Source: JABJPM01 sp964344655
GTDB lineage: Archaea > Nanobdellota > Nanobdellia > SCGC-AAA011-G17 > PNOQ01
NCBI GenBank assembly: GCA_964344655.1
Contig: CAYFOF010000004.1
Span: 1 to 61,522 of the forward strand
Reading direction: 5' to 3'
DNA length: 61,522 nt
Shown here in pieces: positions 34,341-42,667 of this stretch (positions within the stretch are counted from its first letter, which is position 1; each line of letters starts with the position of its first letter). A program made the position numbers and the translations under genes. Below the pieces are notes generated by a model. The model was not told the DNA's origin and did not search any database. It saw only the letters and a list, made by a program, of their open reading frames with translations.

Positions 34341-35389
34341 TAGTTATTCCCCCTATTAGTTTCTAAAAATAATACAAATAATATATTCAAAACCGGCAAC
34401 AATACAAAAGTTCCTAATTTAGCTAATAAAGAAATTGGAATCCCAGATACCATTGGAGAAACTTTTTCTAATATCGCAAATGTAACAATAAACAATAAAG
34501 GCCCTGCAATTAAAAATCCAGTATACACCTCAGAGTACGTTGCAATTGATTCTAATCTTCTTTTCTGATCTAGCCTATATTTGTTCAAACTATCTTTTGA
34601 CTTATCACTCAAATACTGCCTTATGTCCCCACCAGTTTCTATCGTAGAAATCATTCCACTAAATAATTCTTTCAAATCCATGGAAGGCGTAGAATTTGCA
34701 ACAGATTTCAAAGCTGTAGATAAATTATGTCCAAAAATATTAACATAGTTCAAAACTCTTTTCAATTCTTCTTTCAACTCATCATACTCATTAGAATCAA
34801 CTAACAACTTGAAAATATTTATCGGTTGAGCTCCAGATCCTGCAACAGAAGCCATATGCACAACCCCAAAAACTAACTCTTGATCAATTTTTGCTTTTCT
34901 TTCATTCGCAATCATAAATGGATACCCGTATACAATCCCAAATACCACAGCAGAAATTAATATAGAAGAAGATATTGAAATCAAAACATTAGATGTTAAC
35001 AAAAACAAAGTAATCAAGGCTATTGGAAAAGAAACTAACGCAGAAAATAAAATCATACTGATATATGTTTTAGATAAAATTCTAATATTCGACGCAACTA
35101 ATGCTCTCAATAAAGGCTGCATAAAATGAGGATTTTTTTTACCAATTTGGAAAGATAAATTCTCCATAAAAAAATTAGATAACTTAGCATAAAAATTTGT
35201 TTTATAAACAACAGAAGCACTAACTTGTTTTTTATCAGATTTTTTCTCCCTCTTAAGCGCTTTTCTTATCTGTTTATTCTCTAAATTTAATTCTTTCATG
35301 TATTTTTCTTTTTCTTTTTGAGAAATGTAAATAGAACTATCTAATGAATTTTCTTTTTTTCCAGATTTTTTTCTAAATCCATATTTCAT
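34340..35389 (-). CDS. Type IV pilus assembly membrane protein, TadC/PilC-like (first copy)
   Basis: A 349-residue T2SF-family protein. A charged N-terminus of about 65 residues is followed by two membrane segments (about 105-155). A helical cytosolic domain includes GSGAQPINIFKLLVDSNEYDELKEEL and STPSMDLKELFSGMISTIETGGDI (shown in parts), and two C-terminal membrane segments end near FLETNRG. It is encoded 4 nt overlapping the ATPase gene. Archaeal pili often have two fused or tandem platform halves. Here two separate genes are present. Confidence 0.9.
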   Translation of the reverse strand: MKYGFRKKSGKKENSLDSSIYISQKEKEKYMKELNLENKQIRKALKREKKSDKKQVSASVVYKTNFYAKLSNFFMENLSFQIGKKNPHFMQPLLRALVASNIRILSKTYISMILFSALVSFPIALITLFLLTSNVLISISSSILISAVVFGIVYGYPFMIANERKAKIDQELVFGVVHMASVAGSGAQPINIFKLLVDSNEYDELKEELKRVLNYVNIFGHNLSTALKSVANSTPSMDLKELFSGMISTIETGGDIRQYLSDKSKDSLNKYRLDQKRRLESIATYSEVYTGFLIAGPLLFIVTFAILEKVSPMVSGIPISLLAKLGTFVLLPVLNILFVLFLETNRGNN

Positions 35390-36987
35390 CTTATTCCAAA
35401 CTTACGTAAAACCTCTTCTGGAGATTTATAATAAGCATTTATAACATTTTGAACACCATGAAATTCAAACATTCCGGCATTATACATTGCAATTATCAAC
35501 AAAGTTCTTCTCTTCCATTCATTAATAATTTCTTCCCCACTCATTCCTTGTTGAGTAATTAATTTCTTAAAAACATCACTCTCAACAACATAATCATATT
35601 TATCAGTATTAGGATTCCAAACAAATGGTTTATTCACAGTGCTTGAACCATCATCTCCAACACTTATTATCTCATTAACATCTCTCAACCTTCTAACAGA
35701 TTTTCCTCCCCTCTTAGTAGAGGTCATAGATAAAACAACATCCATAGTTTCAACCAAAGATGAAGATAAATTAATCGGAGGAGTCTCTAAACGTTTAATC
35801 ATAGTATCCACAGAATCTGCATGCATTGTACCAAAAGATGGATGTCCAGATGCCATTCCCTGGAATAAAACATAAGCTTCCTCCCCTCTTATTTCACCCA
35901 CAATAACATAATCAGGATTTTGCCTAAAGCTTTCTTTAAGCAAATTAAACATTGTAACTTCCCCATATTTTTGTCCAACTAAATTAGCCAATCCAACTCC
36001 CTCTCTAGAAACAGAAGGCAACCAATTAGTATGTTCTAAATTCAGTTCTCTTGTATCTTCAATAGATACTATTCTTGCTTGAGGTGGAATAAAAAATGTT
36101 AAAGCATTAAGCAAAGTGGTTTTACCAGATCCAGTTCCCCCAATAACCATTATATTTTTTCCATGTTCAACAGCCAACCATAAATAAGCTAAAATATCTG
36201 GAGATATTGTGCCAAACTTCATTAACTGTGTTGGCGGCCAAGGATTTTTCGTAAACTTTCTAATTGTAAAAGTAGGACCCCTAGAAGAAATATCTTCAGT
36301 ATACGTTGCATTCACTCTAGATCCATCAGGCAATGCTCCATCTAATAAAGGAGTTGCATAAGAAACATATTTCCCGGTTTTCTGTGCTAATTTCTCAACA
36401 AAACTTGCCAATTCGGGAATTTCTTTGTAAATAATATTCGTCTTCATATTTCTATATTTTCTATGAACAACATACAACGGATATTTTGCTCCATTACATT
36501 CAATATCTTCAATAAAATAATCATTCAACAATGGCTCAACTCTTCCCATTCCTACAAAGTCCCTATAAATGTAATACATTAATTTTAAAAAAGATTCTTT
36601 AGATGGTGTAACTCTCAATTCATTAAGTAAAACCTTAATATTTTTCTCCAAATATTCTATAATCTTCTCATCTTTATTTAAATTCAAATAACTAATATTA
36701 ATTAATTCTTTAATTCCATCTTCCAACAAAATCAAAGTTTTCTTTTCTTCTGGATTTAACTCTGGTTCTTCAACATGATATATCAATTCTTTTAATTTTT
36801 CATCCCAATAAATATGTGCATATGCATACGGTTTTAATAAAGGATACTTAAAATTAATTTCTTGTTTTTTTACATTAGGAAACTCTGGCATTTCTGGATT
36901 TGTATCAATACTAAATATAGTTCCCTTTTTATGAGGCATATCTGGTAAGTTTTTCTCTTTCCTTGGCATTTCAGGTAACTTTTTCAT
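35386..36987 (-). CDS. Type II/IV secretion ATPase of the pilus (VirB11/PilB-like)
   Basis: It powers pilin polymerisation. In the 533-residue protein the Walker A GGTGSGKTT lies around residue 281-289. Further blocks are VSIEDTRELNLEHTNW (Asp box), VGEIRGEEAYVLFQGMASGHPSFGTMHADS (Walker B and His box, shown as blocks), and a C-terminal domain ending RKFGIR. The first 45 residues carry three proline-rich repeats (LPEMP, LPDMP, NPEMPEFP) not expected in the family. It overlaps the next gene by 4 nt and the upstream pilin gene by 4 nt, so translation of the locus is coupled. Confidence 0.95.
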   Translation of the reverse strand: MKKLPEMPRKEKNLPDMPHKKGTIFSIDTNPEMPEFPNVKKQEINFKYPLLKPYAYAHIYWDEKLKELIYHVEEPELNPEEKKTLILLEDGIKELINISYLNLNKDEKIIEYLEKNIKVLLNELRVTPSKESFLKLMYYIYRDFVGMGRVEPLLNDYFIEDIECNGAKYPLYVVHRKYRNMKTNIIYKEIPELASFVEKLAQKTGKYVSYATPLLDGALPDGSRVNATYTEDISSRGPTFTIRKFTKNPWPPTQLMKFGTISPDILAYLWLAVEHGKNIMVIGGTGSGKTTLLNALTFFIPPQARIVSIEDTRELNLEHTNWLPSVSREGVGLANLVGQKYGEVTMFNLLKESFRQNPDYVIVGEIRGEEAYVLFQGMASGHPSFGTMHADSVDTMIKRLETPPINLSSSLVETMDVVLSMTSTKRGGKSVRRLRDVNEIISVGDDGSSTVNKPFVWNPNTDKYDYVVESDVFKKLITQQGMSGEEIINEWKRRTLLIIAMYNAGMFEFHGVQNVINAYYKSPEEVLRKFGIR

Positions 36988-37493
36988 AGTTGTGTTAATA
37001 CAATCTTAATCGGACTCTCTCCTCCATTAGCTATTGACAATCCAACTTCACCAGTAAGTTTCTCAGGACCACTATAACTCAAATTTAATCCAACATCAGT
37101 ATAATTCAATTTCAAATTAACATCATATTTTCCACTTACCGCAGATCTCTCAGTCAAAATAAATAAATTTCCTTCTTGTATGGGAACCCCAACTTCAGAA
37201 ATCAACGCAGAACTCTCAATGCTCCACTCAATTACTTCAAAATCTTCTTTTATTAAAAATTCTCCTCTCCCAATATCTAAACTAACAATTCTTTGAGAAC
37301 CTGGACCTTCATGATACACTGTCCTAATGTCCCCATCTAAATTAATCATCAAATCTTGAGTTTGTTTTACAGTAAAATCATCTTTCATTCTATTTATTGC
37401 AGGCAATCCTGCAGCCAAAATTATAGTTAATAAAACAACTCCCAAAGCAAAATACAAAATTGCAGAAATCCATATATCACCCTTCTTATACAT
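36984..37493 (-). CDS. Pilin-like protein
   Basis: A 169-residue protein with leader MYKKGDIWISAILYFALGVVLLTIILAAG: a short basic leader ending in KG and a hydrophobic helix, fitting class III prepilin processing. The ectodomain is beta-rich (IVSLDIGRGEFLI, GKYDVNLKLNYTDVGLNLSYSG). It lies directly upstream of the ATPase gene with a 4-nt overlap. Probably a minor pilin. Confidence 0.78.
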   Translation of the reverse strand: MYKKGDIWISAILYFALGVVLLTIILAAGLPAINRMKDDFTVKQTQDLMINLDGDIRTVYHEGPGSQRIVSLDIGRGEFLIKEDFEVIEWSIESSALISEVGVPIQEGNLFILTERSAVSGKYDVNLKLNYTDVGLNLSYSGPEKLTGEVGLSIANGGESPIKIVLTQL

Positions 37494-37558
37494 ACATTAA
37501 AACTGAAAAATTTCATTTAAATATCTTTCTAAAAAATATAAAAGAAAAAAAGAAAAAA

Positions 37559-37999
37559 TTATATTGTTAATTCAACTGGTGTACATTCAACAGAACACTC
37601 TCCATTCTTACCTTCTGCAGTTACAATTACATTAACCGAACTTGCAGTAGCAGCAACAACTAAAGAATTATCTGTACTATATCCATTTAATGTAGCAACA
37701 GTTCCAGGAGTACCGATTGTCTCTCCATTTACATCATATTGGACAACAGTTATACCAGCAGTAATATCATCTCCACCATTATTTACTAAAACTAATGGTC
37801 CAGCAGCAATACCTCTAACATCAAGATTGTTAACAAATTCTAAACACATTTCTTGTGCTTCGGCCATACAATCTGTATCTGCTGTTGTATCTTCCACAGT
37901 TCCACTAATCCATGTAATAACAAGTACAGCAAGAACTATAGTAAATCCAATAATCAAAACAGTCGCGATTAATGGCGAAATACCTCTCTTATCACTCAC
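37559..37999 (-). CDS. Archaeal type IV pilin, probable major subunit
   Basis: A 146-residue protein with GTG start 37999 after a GGGAGGTGAAAAAGG leader. The prepilin leader MSDKRG is followed by ISPLIATVLIIGFTIVLAVLVITWI, the canonical archaeal pilin N-terminus. The C-terminal beta domain has two cysteine pairs (CMAEAQEMC near residues 43-49, CSVEC near 137-141). It is the shortest pilin with a clear own leader, so it is a good candidate for the major subunit, though several others are close by. Confidence 0.85.
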   Translation of the reverse strand: MSDKRGISPLIATVLIIGFTIVLAVLVITWISGTVEDTTADTDCMAEAQEMCLEFVNNLDVRGIAAGPLVLVNNGGDDITAGITVVQYDVNGETIGTPGTVATLNGYSTDNSLVVAATASSVNVIVTAEGKNGECSVECTPVELTI

Positions 38000-38082
38000 C
38001 CTTTTTCACCTCCCTTTTAATTCATAAATCAATATGATTAATAACAAAATAGAATATTATCTATTTAAAGATTTTGGTTCAT

Positions 38083-38931
38083 TTAAGGTCCAATATCAAA
38101 ACAACTAGAAGTACAATCTCCTGCATAAACTCCTGTTCTACAGCAAAATTGTCCGACCGCACATGCCATACCATTACAATCACAAGAAGATCCACTAATC
38201 GGAATTGTATCACTTGAAGTACACATTGGTAAAGTGATACACAAGGGATCTGCAGCATCAACTAAGCCATCACAATTATTATCAACCCCATCACTACATA
38301 ATTCTGTTAATCTTGCCGCAGAAGCTCCACCAGGACAACTACAAAATGGTCCAGCAATAGTTGGGTTTTCATGGGGATTCCCATCATTACAATCATCATC
38401 ATATATAGTATATCCAGAAGGTATACTTTCTTCAAAAACATAGCTAGTAGGATCTCCCCTATTATCTCCATCACTATCTAAAAAATAAATATGTAAAAAT
38501 GCATCAATTGTTGCAACAAAATCATTACATTCAAATCCTTTAATAATTGGAACAATCCTAACGCTATCATAAACTCCAGAAGGATTAGCAGCACTTCTAA
38601 CATTACCAAATCCTTGTAATGGTCCAGAAAAAGAAACATTTCCAATTGAGCCAAAAGAATCAACCCATAAAACTTTCACATCATCAAAATCATTTGGGCC
38701 AGTATTTTTCACATTAATAGAATATCCAACAAAAGAATTTTCAAAAAAGAAAAACTCAAAGTCCGTTTGAGCTGCCAAACAAATATTTTGCAATTCAACA
38801 TCAAAAACAGGATCGTCTGTTTGATCTTCAATACTCCCTTGAATCCAATTAACAACTATAAAAGATAATATAACTGTAAACCCAATTAATAAAATAGTTG
38901 CGATTAATGGAGAAATCCCTCTTTTATACAT
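38083..38931 (-). CDS. Type IV pilin fused to a MopE-type metal-binding and cysteine-rich tip
   Basis: A 282-residue protein with archaeal pilin leader MYKRG and N-helix ISPLIATILLIGFTVILSFIVVNWI. After the usual beta domain (about 30-165) it continues into a metal-binding section (YFLDSDGDNRGD, DDDCNDGNPHENP, LCSDGVDNNCDGLVDAADPLC) and a cysteine-rich end (CDCNGMACAVGQFCCRTGVYAGDC). A pilin that carries this large C-terminal module is likely a tip or specialised adhesive subunit. The combination is unusual. Confidence 0.82.
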   Translation of the reverse strand: MYKRGISPLIATILLIGFTVILSFIVVNWIQGSIEDQTDDPVFDVELQNICLAAQTDFEFFFFENSFVGYSINVKNTGPNDFDDVKVLWVDSFGSIGNVSFSGPLQGFGNVRSAANPSGVYDSVRIVPIIKGFECNDFVATIDAFLHIYFLDSDGDNRGDPTSYVFEESIPSGYTIYDDDCNDGNPHENPTIAGPFCSCPGGASAARLTELCSDGVDNNCDGLVDAADPLCITLPMCTSSDTIPISGSSCDCNGMACAVGQFCCRTGVYAGDCTSSCFDIGP

Positions 38932-38963
38932 AAAAGTAAAAATAAAAAAAGAAATATATAAAT

Positions 38964-39455
38964 TTAACTACAACTAACAGTAATAGTTTGAACTTTGTCA
39001 GTACAATATTTAGTCACTCCACCTTTCCAAATTAATGGAATTACATCAACTTCTAAATTAACACCAACTAAATTCATGTCGTAATCAAAGCTTAATTTAC
39101 TTGTTACGCCCTGTCTTACTTCTTGAGATATCGATTTAACATCATTAGCCAAATTACCAACGATACTTGCTTTGAACGCACTTAAATCAATACTTCCAGT
39201 ATTTTCCAAGTCAAAATACACTATCTTATTTGTAGCAGTAGAATTCTCAGCACAATTTACATCAGAAATACTAAATCCAACATCTTGTAAACATGCTTGA
39301 TCTGCAGAAACTTCAGATTTTTGTAAATTATCTGCAACATACTCTCCGTACCACCAAAAAACAAGAAATGCAATAACAATTACAATACCTACAAGCAAAA
39401 CACTCGCAACCAAAGGGGAAACCCCTTTCTTATCTTTCAATTTAACAAGCTCCAT
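38964..39455 (-). CDS. Type IV pilin
   Basis: A 163-residue protein. Leader MELVKLKDKKG ends in KKG before VSPLVASVLLVGIVIVIAFLVFWW, the class III prepilin pattern. The ectodomain has strands and one disulfide candidate pair (CLQDVGFSISDVNC). It overlaps the preceding pilin gene by 14 nt and so shares its transcript. Probably a major or minor pilin. The archaeal pilin family cannot be subdivided from sequence alone. Confidence 0.82.
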   Translation of the reverse strand: MELVKLKDKKGVSPLVASVLLVGIVIVIAFLVFWWYGEYVADNLQKSEVSADQACLQDVGFSISDVNCAENSTATNKIVYFDLENTGSIDLSAFKASIVGNLANDVKSISQEVRQGVTSKLSFDYDMNLVGVNLEVDVIPLIWKGGVTKYCTDKVQTITVSCS

Positions 39456-39993
39456 TTAAATCCTCCTTGACAATAATTTCTTTACTTTTACAACTAATTA
39501 ATTCATCTTCCGGTTTAATCCATGGAACAACCCTAAATTCAACAACACTCCTATCTACCGCCCCAGTTGGAAGTCCAGAAAATATACACTCTTTTGGACT
39601 TTCATTTATTGAAGTAGTATAATCTGCTTTTAAACTAACACCATAAGTCTTCATTTGATCAAAATCCAAAGGGAAATATATATTATTAGTAAAATCACAC
39701 CATTGCATAGATGAAACATTAGTCAATCTTCCAAAACTAAATTTATGAACAGAAAAAGATCCAGTACTAGTAATATTTGCAACAATAATCGAAGCGGGAG
39801 TCACACAAACTTGATCAACAGTAATACTAACATCTTCGCAATAATCTATTTCAGGACCAATATCAACATCTTCAATTCTATCAATTAAAGTATTAATAAC
39901 AAAAAACCCAATTGCAACAGACAATGAAACTATCAAAATATAAGACACAACTGGTGAAATCCCTCTTTTCATATTATCTTTAATTATTCTCAT
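39442..39993 (-). CDS. Type IV pilin
   Basis: A 183-residue protein with an N-terminus ending in KRG before ISPVVSYILIVSLSVAIGFFVI. Two ATGs are possible: 39993 gives MRIIKDNMKRG, 39972 gives MKRG. The shorter leader also fits. The ectodomain is beta-rich with cysteine pairs (CEDVSITVDQVC) and a C-terminal GAC. It is the second gene of the transcript that starts at 40645. Confidence 0.8.
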   Translation of the reverse strand: MRIIKDNMKRGISPVVSYILIVSLSVAIGFFVINTLIDRIEDVDIGPEIDYCEDVSITVDQVCVTPASIIVANITSTGSFSVHKFSFGRLTNVSSMQWCDFTNNIYFPLDFDQMKTYGVSLKADYTTSINESPKECIFSGLPTGAVDRSVVEFRVVPWIKPEDELISCKSKEIIVKEDLNGAC

Positions 39994-40006
39994 TTTTTAT
40001 ATATTT

Positions 40007-40645
40007 CTAATTTGTAAACTGTTGAACATTTGGAGATAAACTCGGATCCCATTCCCCCGAACCATACGTATCTTCCAATAATCTAGTTTCAGTCCTTAAT
40101 ATAACTTTAAATTCCGGATTTCCAGAAGTTAAATTAAAAGGATGAAAGATTCCAGCGATACTCAAATTAAATGGGTTATTGCTCATAGTAAATCCACTCC
40201 AATCTTGACCAAAATTTTGAGAAGTTATTGGAACTTTATACACAAAATCTTTTCCACCAACACGAACTGTAACATCTTGTACAAATTCTTGATTACTCCC
40301 ATAAATAGTTTCACCACTAATACTTCCACTAACATCTAAATAATTTCTAATTGTAATATCATTCTCATCTCCGTACACAAATAACAACCCCAAATCAGGA
40401 TTTCTTTTTTGAGCATAATCTAAAAAAGAAGTTGAAAATTCTTCAAGTTTATTTGTAACATCCTCTTTATTTTTTACAGCATTATTAGCAACTTTAGTTG
40501 ATTCAGACAAATAATTTTGAGAAACTTCATTAAAATCTTCCCAAATAATAGCATCAGAAATACTATTTACTTGATACGTAATTCCAAATATTGCTAAAGA
40601 TAATATTAATACAATAATCAAATAAAACTGCCCTCTTTTATTCAT
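40007..40645 (-). CDS. Pilin-like protein, first gene of the pilus locus
   Basis: A 212-residue protein. MNKRG is followed by QFYLIIVLILSLAIFGITYQV, a prepilin leader and hydrophobic helix. The mature part has a long amphipathic helix (LSESTKVANNAVKNKEDVTNKLEEF) before a beta domain. The gene starts the minus-strand pilus cluster, whose promoter must lie in 40646-40725, shared with a divergent membrane-protein gene. Confidence 0.78.
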   Translation of the reverse strand: MNKRGQFYLIIVLILSLAIFGITYQVNSISDAIIWEDFNEVSQNYLSESTKVANNAVKNKEDVTNKLEEFSTSFLDYAQKRNPDLGLLFVYGDENDITIRNYLDVSGSISGETIYGSNQEFVQDVTVRVGGKDFVYKVPITSQNFGQDWSGFTMSNNPFNLSIAGIFHPFNLTSGNPEFKVILRTETRLLEDTYGSGEWDPSLSPNVQQFTN

Positions 40646-40725
40646 ACGAATAAATTAATTAAAACCTTTAAAAAAGTAACTATAAAAATAAAAAAATTTA
40701 TAAATAAGTATTTCAAAAAAATACT

Positions 40726-41484
40726 ATGAGTCATTTAAAAGTACCACTATTCGGAATTTTAAATTTCGCAGGAGTATTCTTTATATTATATTTTACTGAT
40801 GTTGTTACTTTCTCAACAGCATTAATTGGAACACTAACTGGATTAATTGTTGGAATCTTCACAGAACTAATTTTCCACAAAAGACCACCACATAAAAGAA
40901 GGAGAAGACTGCCCACAACAGTATCAACTAAATTCATATTAATTCCATCAATACTTTTACTTGCCCTAATTGCATTTTCGTTCCTTTTCATGACAGGAAA
41001 CAATCCTTTTGAAACAGAAGGTCACACAACAAAAGAAAACGTCGAAGCACAACAAGAAGAATTACCCATAGAAGAAGAAATAGTTGAAGAGGAAATTGTA
41101 GAAGAAGAAAAAGAAGAGGAAGACCCAAACGAAATTTGTACAATAAGCGACAACATACTATGTGTAGAACATAAAGTCGAAGGATCATACAAAAGGGCCA
41201 TGATAAAAATAGAAAACAAAATGGCAATAAATATGCAAAAAGTTAGAGCATATGTAAATGAAGATGGGGTTGATAAATTCTTATGTAAGTTATATTGTGT
41301 ATATGGATGTCATGGATCAACAGATGATGAAATCCCTGCTGGCGGAATAGCAACATTTATTGGAGATCAATATTGTAGATTTGATGAATCAGGAGAATTA
41401 ACTGCAAACACTAAAATAGTATATGAAAACAACGCAGGAACAGAATTCACAGAAATAGGAACATTAAAAACTCAAATAATTTAA
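40726..41484 (+). CDS. Membrane protein with three TM segments and acidic, cysteine-containing ectodomain
   Basis: A 252-residue protein. Membrane segments run about 6-25, 30-50 and 68-90. A basic loop KRPPHKRRRR follows the second, so that loop is cytosolic. A strongly acidic stretch (about 110-140) comes next, then a domain with cysteines (CTISDNILC, CKLYCVYGC, YC). The final domain has an FxLD-like beta pattern seen in archaeal pilin-related proteins. A TTTATAAATAAG box precedes the ATG. It is divergent from the pilus operon and could be part of the surface machinery. The function is unknown. Confidence 0.68.
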   Translation: MSHLKVPLFGILNFAGVFFILYFTDVVTFSTALIGTLTGLIVGIFTELIFHKRPPHKRRRRLPTTVSTKFILIPSILLLALIAFSFLFMTGNNPFETEGHTTKENVEAQQEELPIEEEIVEEEIVEEEKEEEDPNEICTISDNILCVEHKVEGSYKRAMIKIENKMAINMQKVRAYVNEDGVDKFLCKLYCVYGCHGSTDDEIPAGGIATFIGDQYCRFDESGELTANTKIVYENNAGTEFTEIGTLKTQII

Positions 41485-41966
41485 CGATTAAAATCTAAAA
41501 CATCTTTTGCTAAATCTTGTAAATCTATTGTTTCATCATATAATTTCCCCATATGATTATCTATTTCATTTTTAATTAAATAATTATTATAAAAATTAAA
41601 GAAGAACTTAGACAATTTAGAAATCCCCCATTTTTCTTTGTAATCTAATTCAACATTAGCGTTAAAAACGATATTCAATTTGCCACTAACTAAATTTTCA
41701 GACATTTTATTTATTTCAACAGCAAAAATCTCAACTTGAACATTATATTTTATATAATCAGTAACTTTTTTCTCACCCAAAAAAACATATTTTATTTTAT
41801 TTCCTTTATCTTTTCTCTTATCTGAATGTTCTTTTTCCTCAAACTCATAATTATTATCATTAATCCATCGATTAATTTCAGAATATAATCTATCTAAATC
41901 AAAAACCCCCTCATACTTAAAAGAATGACCAGAAGAAGATATCACTTTTATTTTTTCACTAACCAT
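41481..41966 (-). CDS. Unknown protein, member A of a three-copy family
   Basis: A 161-residue cytosolic protein. The ATG at 41966 (MVSEKIKV) is preferred over one six codons earlier. It shares its layout with two proteins at 57446-57940 and 57973-58464: FDLDRLYSEINRWINDNNYEFEE near the start, VSGKLNIVFNANVELDYKEKW in the middle, and FNFYNNYLIKNEIDN with a final DLAKDVLDFNR helix. No known domain is recognised. Details of the family are in the findings. Confidence 0.72.
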   Translation of the reverse strand: MVSEKIKVISSSGHSFKYEGVFDLDRLYSEINRWINDNNYEFEEKEHSDKRKDKGNKIKYVFLGEKKVTDYIKYNVQVEIFAVEINKMSENLVSGKLNIVFNANVELDYKEKWGISKLSKFFFNFYNNYLIKNEIDNHMGKLYDETIDLQDLAKDVLDFNR

Positions 41967-41998
41967 AAGAAAAAAATAGAACACTTAATTAATAAACT

Positions 41999-42535
41999 TT
42001 ACTCTTTACAAGAATCACATAACCATGCCCCACCAATTTTAGTTAATGGCCCTTGAGACTTACAAGCATAACAATCTCCTTCCATAAATCCGTTTAATGA
42101 AGATTTTCTATCTCCCTCTCTAATCTTAAAAGTCTCAATAACTAAATCATACAATTCTGGTTGAATACTCAAAATATCTTTTTGTGTTAAAACACCCACA
42201 ACATTCCCCTTATCAACAATTGGCAATCTTCTAATCTCCTCTAATCTCATTAAAACCATTGCATCATAAATATCCAATTCTGGTTCAGCATATATTGGTT
42301 TTTTTGACATAACTTCTTTAATTGAAGTTTTCTTAATATCAACTTCTTTTGCAATAACCTTATTTAACATATCTCTCTCAGTTACAATTCCCAATAACTT
42401 ATCACCTTCAACAACAAGCATACTCCCAACTTCTTCAGAAATCATCTTTTTAACACAATTAATCACTTTTTCATCAGGAGAAATATACGCTGGATTTGTA
42501 GTCATTGCATCAATAATTTTTATGCCTGTTTTCAT
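41999..42535 (-). CDS. CBS-domain pair with C-terminal zinc ribbon
   Basis: A 178-residue protein with two CBS domains: DAMTTNPAYISPDEKVINCVKKMI with GIVTERDML (about 8-58) and VMSKKPIYAEPELDIYDAMVLM with GVLTQKDIL (about 73-126). A zinc ribbon (CYACKSQG and CDSCKE) forms the end. CBS pairs bind adenine nucleotides, so this is a likely energy- or nucleotide-sensing regulator, and the ribbon may contact nucleic acid. It is a known archaeal arrangement. No partner is adjacent. Confidence 0.9.
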   Translation of the reverse strand: MKTGIKIIDAMTTNPAYISPDEKVINCVKKMISEEVGSMLVVEGDKLLGIVTERDMLNKVIAKEVDIKKTSIKEVMSKKPIYAEPELDIYDAMVLMRLEEIRRLPIVDKGNVVGVLTQKDILSIQPELYDLVIETFKIREGDRKSSLNGFMEGDCYACKSQGPLTKIGGAWLCDSCKE

Positions 42536-42616
42536 AAATAAAAAAGAGTATTATAAAATTAATAAGGTTATCTGTAATTTAAAATATAACTACTAAAAAG
42601 AGACAAAACCAAAACA

Positions 42617-42656
42617 TTTATAAAAGCAATAAATATCGACAAACTAGCTCCGGAGG
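42617..42656 (+). promoter_or_regulatory. Thermosome promoter and Shine-Dalgarno leader
   Basis: TATA box TTTATAAAA at 42617-42625, predicted start near 42647, and GGAGG at 42652-42656, 11 nt before the ATG at 42668. The Shine-Dalgarno would lie almost at the very 5' end of the mRNA. Confidence 0.7.
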
Positions 42657-42667
42657 TAATAATTAAG

